A stretch of DNA of 64,000 nucleotides from Actinoplanes couchii (GTDB lineage Bacteria > Actinomycetota > Actinomycetes > Mycobacteriales > Micromonosporaceae): positions 62,001 through 126,000 of the forward strand of contig NZ_BOMG01000057.1 of assembly GCF_016862075.1 (NCBI RefSeq), given 5' to 3'. Made by a program: the position numbers and the translations under genes. Within the stretch, counting starts at the first letter, position 1. Each line of letters begins with the position of its first letter. The notes beneath the pieces were generated by a model. That model made no database searches and was not told the DNA's origin. It saw only the letters and a program-made list of their open reading frames with translations. This document shows, piece by piece, positions 43,094-49,809 of this stretch.

Positions 43094-43821
43094 CGGTCGA
43101 ACCGCTCGGGCGCCTGGTTCTCGATCCTGTCCTGATTTTCGAAGCGGTCGGACAGGGCATAGCGCAGCAGCACCACGTCACCGATCTGGCGGACCTCGGC
43201 GAGGCCGGCCCGGTTGCCGGGCGCCCACGGGAAGTCGCCGTCGTGGACAAACCGTGGCGCCCGCGAGTCGCCGATGAAGAACGGCGCGATCACCAGGTGC
43301 AACTCGTCGGCGATCCCCGCCGCGAGGAACTGGGTGTGCATCTGCCCGCCGCCCTCGACCATGAGCTTGCGCACCCCTCGCGCGGCCAGGTCGGTGGCGA
43401 CCAGGCGCACGTCCACCGGATCGCCGCCGTCGACCACGGTGGCCCGGTCACCCAGCAGTTCGCGGGCCCCGTCCACGGCCGGGGCCGCGCAGTAGACGAT
43501 CTTCTCGGCCGCGCCGGTGGTGAAGAACGACGCCGCCGGGTCGAGGTCGCCCCGGCCGGTCACGGTGACCTTCACCGGGTCCGGCGCCGCGCCGCGGGCG
43601 ATCCGGGCGGCCCGGCGGGCCTCGGAGCGGATCAGCAGCCGCGGGTTGTCCTGCCGGATCGTGCTCGCGCCGACCAGGATCGCGTCGCATGCCGCGCGGA
43701 CCTCGTCGACCCGGTCGAAGTCCGCGTCGTTCGACAGGAGCAACCTCTCATCGGTCGCGTCGTCGAGATAACCGTCGATGGACATGCCACAGCTCAGCAA
43801 GGTGTAAGGACGCTCGACCAC
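43069..43821 (-). CDS. RibD C-terminal (dihydrofolate reductase-like) reductase
   Basis: The protein has 250 residues from GTG 43821, after GGGAGGAATC. YTLLSCGMSIDGYL is the first strand, DAILVGASTIRQDNPRLLIR the nucleotide region, and GVRKLMVEGGGQMHTQFL the NADPH loop (LMVEGGG). The deaminase half of RibD is absent, so it is a stand-alone reductase. It is divergent from a GTP cyclohydrolase II gene. In riboflavin synthesis the RibD reductase acts two steps after that enzyme, on its deaminated product, which suggests linked chemistry here. Confidence 0.88.
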   Translation of the reverse strand: MVERPYTLLSCGMSIDGYLDDATDERLLLSNDADFDRVDEVRAACDAILVGASTIRQDNPRLLIRSEARRAARIARGAAPDPVKVTVTGRGDLDPAASFFTTGAAEKIVYCAAPAVDGARELLGDRATVVDGGDPVDVRLVATDLAARGVRKLMVEGGGQMHTQFLAAGIADELHLVIAPFFIGDSRAPRFVHDGDFPWAPGNRAGLAEVRQIGDVVLLRYALSDRFENQDRIENQAPERFDRQAATPPE

Positions 43822-43928
43822 CGATGATTCCTCCCAGGAACAGGCCCTCACCATAATCCCCGTGTGCGGGGGCATCTTCCTGGGCAGTGCATCAGGGCCG
43901 AGTTCGGCGGGAACAACTAGGAGGACCG

Positions 43929-44588
43929 ATGTTCGAAGGCCGGGTAGTTTCGAAGGCCACCATCCGGCGACAGGTGACCGTGCCGTTGCGTTTCCCGGAC
44001 GGCTACGCGACCACGGCTCGGGTGATGACGTTCGACGGGCTCGACGACGGCAAGGAGCACCTCGCGCTCGGCCTCGGTGACTGGCAACGGGCGCTGACCA
44101 AGTCGGCGGCGGGTGGCCGGGCGCCGCTGGTCCGGCCGCACAGCGAGTGCCTGACCGGGGACGTCTTCGGCAGCCAGCGCTGCGACTGCGGCCCGCAGCT
44201 GCGCGAGGCGGTGGAGCGGATCGCCGAGCAGGGCGGTTTCCTTCTCTACCTGCGTCAGGAGGGCCGGGGCATCGGGCTGTACGCGAAGCTCGACGCGTAC
44301 GCCCTGCAGGACGACGGGCTGGACACCTATCAGGCGAATGTGGCGCTGGGCCGGGGCGAGGACGAGCGGGACTACACCGCCGCCGCGCAGATGCTGCTCG
44401 GCATCGGGGTGGACCGGGTGCGGCTGCTGAGCAACAACCCGGACAAGGCCGGGCAGCTCGCTGACCTGGGCATCGACGTGACCCAGCGGATCCCGACCGG
44501 GGTGCACCTGTCGGCCGCCAACGTTCGCTACCTGAGTGTGAAGGCATCGCACACCGCTCATACCATCGATCTGCCACTGGCCGAGTGA
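43929..44588 (+). CDS. ribA: GTP cyclohydrolase II
   Basis: The protein has 219 residues from ATG 43929 with TAGGAGG upstream. The zinc site is HSECLTGDVFGSQRCDCG (three Cys) and RQEGRGIGLYAK is the GTP-binding signature. RDYTAAAQML keeps the active-site Tyr that some Streptomyces paralogues have changed. Only the GCH II domain is present, without the fused DHBP synthase common in riboflavin operons. The reaction is GTP to 2,5-diamino-6-ribosylamino-pyrimidinone phosphate plus formate and PPi. A CATAAT -10 (43852-43857) lies upstream. Its location suggests a paralogue for a special pathway. Confidence 0.93.
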   Translation: MFEGRVVSKATIRRQVTVPLRFPDGYATTARVMTFDGLDDGKEHLALGLGDWQRALTKSAAGGRAPLVRPHSECLTGDVFGSQRCDCGPQLREAVERIAEQGGFLLYLRQEGRGIGLYAKLDAYALQDDGLDTYQANVALGRGEDERDYTAAAQMLLGIGVDRVRLLSNNPDKAGQLADLGIDVTQRIPTGVHLSAANVRYLSVKASHTAHTIDLPLAE

Positions 44589-44590
44589 TT

Positions 44591-44613
44591 TCCACAGGCG
44601 GCCGTCATCCACA
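44591..44613. promoter_or_regulatory. Two TCCACA sites, 17 bp apart, upstream of recQ
   Basis: TCCACAGG occurs at 44591-44598 and TCCACAGG again at 44608-44615 in direct orientation. They resemble DnaA-box cores and match the spacing of a second pair at 55515-55540. Confidence 0.4.
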
Positions 44614-44643
44614 GGGCTCATGACGGCCGCCCGTCCGGCTCTC

Positions 44644-44649
44644 TAAACT
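44644..44649 (+). promoter_or_regulatory. -10 element for leaderless recQ
   Basis: TAAACT lies exactly 7 nt before the recQ GTG at 44657, the geometry of leaderless actinobacterial promoters. Confidence 0.55.
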
Positions 44650-44656
44650 TCGCGGG

Positions 44657-46870
44657 GTGACTGACGCCCCTGCGATCTCCGTGTCCAGTGCCACCGACGC
44701 CCTCAACCGGATCTTCGGCTACCCGTCGTTCCGCGGGCAGCAGGGCGACATCGTCGACCACGTGATCGGTGGCGGCGACGCGCTGGTGCTGATGCCGACC
44801 GGTGGCGGCAAGTCGCTGTGCTATCAGATTCCCGCGCTGGTCCGGCCGGGCACCGGGGTCGTGGTCTCGCCACTGATCGCGCTCATGCAGGACCAGGTCG
44901 ACGCCCTGCGCACGGTGGGTGTGCGGGCCAACTTCCTGAATTCGTCGCAGGATCTCGACGAGCGGCGGGTGGTCGAGGCCGAGTTCCTCGCCGGTGAGCT
45001 CGATCTGCTCTACGTCGCACCCGAGGGTCTCGGCACGGCGGGGGTGCAGCGGCTGCTCGACCGCGGCAAGATCAGCCTGTTCGCGATCGACGAGGCGCAC
45101 TGTGTGGCCCAGTGGGGGCACGACTTCCGGCCCGACTACCTGGCGCTGTCGATGCTGCACGAGCGCTGGCCCGACGTGCCGCGGATCGCGCTGACCGCCA
45201 CCGCCACCCCGGCCACCCGCGACGAGATCGCCACCCGGCTGCAGCTGACCGACGCGCGGCACTTCACGGCGAGCTTCGACCGCCCCAACATCCAGTACCG
45301 GATCGTCGGGAAGAACAACCCGTCCAAGCAGCTGCTCGAGCTGCTGCGGACCGAGCACGCCGGGGATTCCGGCATCGTCTACTGCCTGTCCCGGGCGTCG
45401 GTGGAGAAACACGCCGAGTTCCTCAGCCAGAACGGGATTCCCGCGCTGCCCTACCACGCCGGTCTCGACGCGCGGACCAGGTTCACCAACCAGTCCCGGT
45501 TCCTGCGGGAGGACGGCCTGGTCATGGTGGCCACCATCGCGTTCGGCATGGGCATCGACAAGCCGGATGTGCGGTTCGTCGCCCACCTGGACCTGCCGAA
45601 ATCGCTGGAGGGCTACTACCAGGAGACCGGTCGTGCCGGGCGGGACGGGCAGCCGTCGACGGCCTGGCTGGCCTACGGGCTGCAGGACGTGATGCAGCAG
45701 CGCAAGATGATCGAGAGTTCGGACGGGGATGCGGCGTTCCGGCGCAACGCCGGTCAGCACCTGGAGGCGATGCTCGCCCTGTGCGAGAGCGTCACCTGTC
45801 GGCGGGCGCAGATCCTGTCCTACTTCGGCGAGACCCCGGCCCCCGCCTGTGGGAACTGTGACACCTGCCTGACCCCGCCGTCCTCCTGGGACGGGACGGT
45901 GCCGGCGCAGAAACTGCTGTCCACGGTGTTCCGCCTGCAGAAGGAGCGGGGGCAGAAATTCGGGGCCGGCCAGTCGATCGACATCCTGCTCGGCAAGCGC
46001 ACCGACAAGGTCAGCCGGTTCCGGCACGACGAGCTGTCGGTCTTCGGGATCGGTGCGGACCTGAAAGAGGCCGAGTGGCGGGGTGTCGTCCGGCAGTTGC
46101 TGGCCGGCGGGTTCCTGGCCGTCGAGGGTGAGTACGGGACGATCGCTCTCACCGCGCGCAGCGGGGAGATCCTCAAGGGCGACCGGAAGGTGATGATGCG
46201 GCGGGAGGTGCCCGCGCCACGGAGTTCGTCGTCGCGGTCCGGGTCGTCGTCCTCGTCCTCCGCGGGCAAGAGCGCCCCGGTCGCCGATCTGTCGCCGGAG
46301 GGGACGGAGTTGTTCGAGCGGCTGCGCGCCTGGCGGGCGACCACGGCCAAGGAGCAGAGCGTTCCGGCGTACGTGATCTTCCACGACGCCACCCTGCGGG
46401 CCATCGCGGCGCTGGCGCCGCAGACGCTGGACCAGTTGGGGACGGTGAGCGGGGTCGGTCAGGGCAAGCTGACGAAGTTCGGCGACCAGGTGCTGGCCAC
46501 GGTCCGCGGCGAGGTGGTCTCCGGGGCGATCGCGGAGCCGTCCGCTTCTCCGGCCCGGACCGCTCCGCCACCGCCTCCGGCTTCCACGGGGTTCTCGGTG
46601 GCCTCGGGCGCGGCCCCCGAGCTCTTCCCGTCCACCGACACCCCTGAGCCCACCCGAGCCGCCGCCCCGTCACGGCTCAACCGTTCCCAGCCCACAGCCG
46701 CACCGACCAACCGCCCGCCGTCAGCCGCCAAGCCGTCGTCCACCAAGCCGTCGTCCGCCGCGCCGTTCCGGCAGGGCCGTTCGCAGCCCGCGGTCGCCGG
46801 CACGGACGAGTCGATCCCGCTGCCACCGGAACCCGACTTCGAGGACGACCCGGGCGCCTACGAGTACTGA
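44657..46870 (+). CDS. recQ: RecQ-type ATP-dependent DNA helicase
   Basis: The protein has 737 residues. The helicase core shows YPSFRGQQGDIVDHV (motif 0), MPTGGGKSLCYQIPAL (Walker A), IDEAHC (DEAH box), ALTATATP (motif III), ATIAFGMGIDKPDVRFVAHLDLP and QETGRAGRDG (motif VI). A zinc-binding Cys set follows (CRRAQILSYFGE, ACGNCDTC), then an RQC-like region. An HRDC domain lies around 545-620, with a low-complexity Ser linker before and a Pro/Ala/Thr-rich tail of about 110 residues after it. It unwinds DNA 3'-5' in recombination and repair. Confidence 0.96.
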   Translation: MTDAPAISVSSATDALNRIFGYPSFRGQQGDIVDHVIGGGDALVLMPTGGGKSLCYQIPALVRPGTGVVVSPLIALMQDQVDALRTVGVRANFLNSSQDLDERRVVEAEFLAGELDLLYVAPEGLGTAGVQRLLDRGKISLFAIDEAHCVAQWGHDFRPDYLALSMLHERWPDVPRIALTATATPATRDEIATRLQLTDARHFTASFDRPNIQYRIVGKNNPSKQLLELLRTEHAGDSGIVYCLSRASVEKHAEFLSQNGIPALPYHAGLDARTRFTNQSRFLREDGLVMVATIAFGMGIDKPDVRFVAHLDLPKSLEGYYQETGRAGRDGQPSTAWLAYGLQDVMQQRKMIESSDGDAAFRRNAGQHLEAMLALCESVTCRRAQILSYFGETPAPACGNCDTCLTPPSSWDGTVPAQKLLSTVFRLQKERGQKFGAGQSIDILLGKRTDKVSRFRHDELSVFGIGADLKEAEWRGVVRQLLAGGFLAVEGEYGTIALTARSGEILKGDRKVMMRREVPAPRSSSSRSGSSSSSSAGKSAPVADLSPEGTELFERLRAWRATTAKEQSVPAYVIFHDATLRAIAALAPQTLDQLGTVSGVGQGKLTKFGDQVLATVRGEVVSGAIAEPSASPARTAPPPPPASTGFSVASGAAPELFPSTDTPEPTRAAAPSRLNRSQPTAAPTNRPPSAAKPSSTKPSSAAPFRQGRSQPAVAGTDESIPLPPEPDFEDDPGAYEY

Positions 46871-46877
46871 CGGTCCA

Positions 46878-46913
46878 CGGCCCGGTTCTCCAGCCCTCTG
46901 GAGGGCCGGGCCG
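46878..46913 (+). terminator. recQ terminator hairpin
   Basis: Arms CGGCCCGG (46878-46885) and CCGGGCCG (46906-46913) enclose an inner stem CTCCAG-CCCT-CTGGAG. It begins 8 bp after the recQ stop. Confidence 0.65.
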
Positions 46914-46916
46914 TTG

Positions 46917-47039
46917 CCCAGCCTTTCACCTCGCCCAGCCTTTCACCTCGCCCGGCCTTCCGCCTCGGCCAGCCTTTTCGCCTCGGCAGGCCTTTCCGCC
47001 TCGGTCGGCCTTTTCGCCTCGGCAGGCCTTTCCGCCTTG
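46917..47039. repeat. 17/18-bp tandem repeat, seven copies
   Basis: Units of the form GCAGGCCTTTCCGCCTCG vary at a few positions; the first three copies are 17 bp and the rest 18 bp. The array fills the gap between the recQ terminator and the convergent YceI-like gene. Confidence 0.85.
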
Positions 47040-47056
47040 GCCGGGCCGAGCGCGGG

Positions 47057-47896
47057 TCAGGCGTTGCGGATCGCCTCGCCGGCTATCTCGATGCGGATCT
47101 TCTTGCCGACCAGGAAGCCGCCGGCCTCCAGGGCTACGTTCCAGACCAGGCCGAAGGCCTCGCGGTCGAGTTCGGCGCTGGCGCTGAACCCGAAGATGTC
47201 CCGGTCGTACGGGTCACGCCGCGCGCCGCCGAACTCCATCTGCATGTCGACCGGGCGCGTCACGTCCTTGACCGTCAGCTGGCCGTTGATCACGAAACGG
47301 CCGGAGGCGCGGGTGGCCGCGGCCGGCAGGTCGGCGACGGTGCCGCGGCGGCTCAGCGGATTGTTGCGCAGCCGCGCCCAGTTGAAGATCGGGTCGTTGT
47401 CGGCTTCCCAGGTGATCCCGGTACTGCGGTACTCCAGGGTCGGATAACGGCTCACGTCCAGGAAATCCGGGCCCGAGAGGTGCGCGTCCCGTTCCGGATT
47501 GTGCGTGTTGATACTGTCCGCGCGAATGGTCGCACTGATCGATGAACGCAACGGATCAGCGCCCACCGATATCGTCGCCGCGCCTTTCGCGAATTCACCC
47601 CGAACCGGGCTGACCATCATGTGCTGCGCCACGAAACCGATGCGTTTGTGGGCTTCGTCCAGGGTGTAGACCCCGGGATCCGGAATGATCAATCCCTGCC
47701 ACTCACGGACCGGCCGGTCGACCGTCACGTAAATCTCCCCCTCGGCATCATCGTCACCGCGATGCGGCGCACGAGCCCCCCTGGCTCCGATGCTGATTAG
47801 CGGAGATTCCATGCAGGAGTTTGTTCGGACAGTCACCCCCAGGAACGTGACGGGTGTCCGCCGCCACACTTCGCCCTGCACCCCAAGATCGACCAT
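47057..47896 (-). CDS. YceI-family lipocalin-like protein with N-terminal extension
   Basis: The protein has 279 residues. The YceI fold begins near residue 74 (VYTLDEAHKRIGFVAQHMM, then VRGEF) and ends RDIFGFSASAELDREAFG, close to the family pattern. The fold binds polyprenoid-type lipids in known members. The first 70 residues are an extension with no signal peptide and no recognised domain, so the real start may be later. A 31-residue insert lies between ISATIRADSINTHNPERD and the last strands. It is probably cytosolic. Confidence 0.78.
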   Translation of the reverse strand: MVDLGVQGEVWRRTPVTFLGVTVRTNSCMESPLISIGARGARAPHRGDDDAEGEIYVTVDRPVREWQGLIIPDPGVYTLDEAHKRIGFVAQHMMVSPVRGEFAKGAATISVGADPLRSSISATIRADSINTHNPERDAHLSGPDFLDVSRYPTLEYRSTGITWEADNDPIFNWARLRNNPLSRRGTVADLPAAATRASGRFVINGQLTVKDVTRPVDMQMEFGGARRDPYDRDIFGFSASAELDREAFGLVWNVALEAGGFLVGKKIRIEIAGEAIRNA

Positions 47897-48151
47897 TCAC
47901 AACAAACCAGACGAGTGTTCACCTGAAATTTCGGACGCCATTTCGTAATTGGTTTGACAATTCGGAATCACAGCACAAAACGGTCGACCCGCTGGCGTCG
48001 GAAGGTCGACACGGAAAGTAAGGACGTGCTTATGAACACTCCGTGTTCGGGGTCACCCCGATGAACCCTCCGGCGGTGCGGCACGATCCGGAATCCGCGA
48101 TGTGTGATCATTTCGTGGGTACACCACCCAGAAGCCACCGGAGGGACACGA

Positions 48152-48565
48152 ATGGGCACCTGGGATTTCGGGCCGTTCGACAACGACAACGCCGCCGATT
48201 GGAGTGGGGAACTCCAGGACGCCGGGCCCGATCAGCGTGTCGCTCTCATCCGGCAGACGCTCGGTGAGGTGCTGCACGAAAGTGCCTATCTGGACAGTGA
48301 TCCCGCCAACCGGGCTGTGGCGGCGGCTGCCGTGGTCGCGTCCCTCCAGCCCAGCGGCTCCACGCTGACCACCCCGTACGCCCCGGACTTCCTGACCGGC
48401 GGCGGCACCCTGGAAATCCCGGACGACATGCCGGCCCTGGCCTTACGAGCCCTCGACCGCGTAGTAGGCGACGACTCGGAATGGCGCGACCTGTGGGAGG
48501 ACGGACTGCCCAAGGCGCTGGCAGCCCTACGCCCCATCCGAGACGCCCTGCAAGCCGAAGCCTGA
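48152..48565 (+). CDS. DUF4259 family protein
   Basis: The protein has 137 residues. ATG 48152 follows GGAGGGACACGA. MGTWDFGPFDNDNAADW is the diagnostic start of DUF4259, followed by helices ending LRALDRVVGDDSEWRDLWED. It is a soluble, acidic protein of unknown function, often found as an isolated gene in actinobacteria, as here. Confidence 0.8.
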   Translation: MGTWDFGPFDNDNAADWSGELQDAGPDQRVALIRQTLGEVLHESAYLDSDPANRAVAAAAVVASLQPSGSTLTTPYAPDFLTGGGTLEIPDDMPALALRALDRVVGDDSEWRDLWEDGLPKALAALRPIRDALQAEA

Positions 48566-48750
48566 CCCCGACCTCGCCAACAGCCCGTTCCCAACGCCCA
48601 CCCCACCGACCAGCCGGTCCGGGTTGCCCAGCCCGCCCCTCCGTTCCGGGCGCCTCTGCCGCCGCGTCGGTCACGGCGATCCACCCTGGCCGGCCTTGCG
48701 GTCCTGGCGGCCCGCTTCGCCTGCCGCCACCCGCAGTGGCTTACGGAGCC

Positions 48751-48812
48751 CGCATGCCCTTGCGGAGCCCGCATGCCCTTGCGGAGCCCGCATGCCCTTG
48801 CGGAGCCCGCAT
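48751..48812. repeat. 19-bp tandem repeat with hairpin units, then T-tract
   Basis: CGCATGCCCTTGCGGAGCC begins at 48751, 48770 and 48789, with a fourth partial copy at 48808. Each unit contains GCGG-AGC-CCGC, a small hairpin. TTTTT follows at once (48816-48820), so the array may act as terminator of the DUF4259 gene. The rest of 48566-48750 shows no gene. Confidence 0.7.
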
Positions 48813-48873
48813 GCCTTTTTATGGTGAGTGCGAGTTCGGGTTCGATCCGAACCCGAAGTCGCACACGGTGTGG

Positions 48874-49278
48874 TCAGGCGGTGATGTTGACCATCCAGGG
48901 GACTCCGAAGCGGTCGACGAACTGGCCGAACTCGTCGCCCCACATCTGCTTCTCCAGCGGCACGCTGATCTCGCCGCCGGCGCTCAGGCCCGCCCAGTAG
49001 CCGCGCAGCAGGTCGCCGTCCTCGCCGCTCAGGCTCACCGTGATGTTCGTGCCGGGCTTGTAGTCCATGCCCGGCGGAGTGTCGGACAGCATCAGCGTGT
49101 ATCCCTCGGGGGTTTCCAGCTGGGCGTGCATCACCAGGTCCTTGATCGCCGGCTCGGGCGCGCCGAACTCGCCGAACGTGTTGAGCTTCAGCTCGCCGCC
49201 CAGAACCGAGCGGTAGAACTCTGCGGCTTCACGGGCCTTGCCGTCGAACGACAGGTACGGGTTGAGGCGGGACGTCAT
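48874..49278 (-). CDS. PhnB-like VOC-fold protein
   Basis: The protein has 134 residues. NPYLSFDGKAREAAEFYRSVLGGE at the start and WGDEFGQFVDRFGVPWMVNI at the end are the PhnB/YjdN pattern of the VOC superfamily. ATG 49278 follows GGAG with a good spacer. A longer start upstream lacks conservation. Function of the family is loosely defined (the phn-operon name is not evidence for phosphonate use). Confidence 0.88.
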   Translation of the reverse strand: MTSRLNPYLSFDGKAREAAEFYRSVLGGELKLNTFGEFGAPEPAIKDLVMHAQLETPEGYTLMLSDTPPGMDYKPGTNITVSLSGEDGDLLRGYWAGLSAGGEISVPLEKQMWGDEFGQFVDRFGVPWMVNITA

Positions 49279-49408
49279 GGCTGCTCCATCGTCATCGTTG
49301 ACTCCGTCCCCTCGGACGCTAGCCCCCACCTCCGACGTTTTCGGCCTGATCAGGCCAGCTGCACCCACTCGGATCCGGGAACCCCGACGAGAAGACGCAC
49401 ACTCCCAT

Positions 49409-49686
49409 CGGCCGCGAAGCCGGCCAGGAAACGCCCATTTACAACAGGCGCGAAGCCCATGGGGGCACGCCCACTTATGACAGGCGCGAAGCCGACGAAG
49501 GCACGCCTGCGCCCGATGGTCCCGAGACGAGCGACGGGACCGCCCGCACCCGGCAACCGCGATGCCGGATCATCCGGCGACCGCAATGCCGGATTAGGAG
49601 AGTCCCGCTTCCAGCAGGCGTGAGGCCGACGAAGGCACGCCAACTTCCGGCAGGCGGGGCCGCGACTCTGCCCCGGCGACCGCGAT
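49409..49686. repeat. 36-bp degenerate repeats in a gene-free interval
   Basis: Copies starting with CAGGCGCGAAGCC occur at 49409, 49445 and 49481, and related copies at 49615 and 49651, each pair 36 bp apart. The two groups are offset by 134 bp, out of frame with each other, so they do not encode one repeat protein. The whole 49279-49809 gap shows no credible gene. Confidence 0.7.
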
Positions 49687-49809
49687 TTCGGTGAGGGGAC
49701 GCCCACTCCCGGCGGTCGCGGGGCGGTCCGGGCGGGCCGCGGACCTTGCGCGGCCGCCACGGGACGGGTGGGTTTGACGGGATCGTCTACTCGTACTGCA
49801 AAAAGGGGT

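Noticed and set aside
43822..43928. FMN riboswitch upstream of ribA
   Set aside because: Only a 5-bp hairpin (CCCCG-TGTG-CGGGG at 43858-43871) is present; conserved RFN-element segments are absent.
49409..49686. CRISPR array
   Set aside because: Repeats are tandem and degenerate without unique spacers, and no cas gene is in the window.
49350..49760. Minus-strand frame with 12-residue repeats
   Set aside because: The second group of 36-bp DNA repeats falls in another reading frame, so the repeats are DNA-level, not protein-level.
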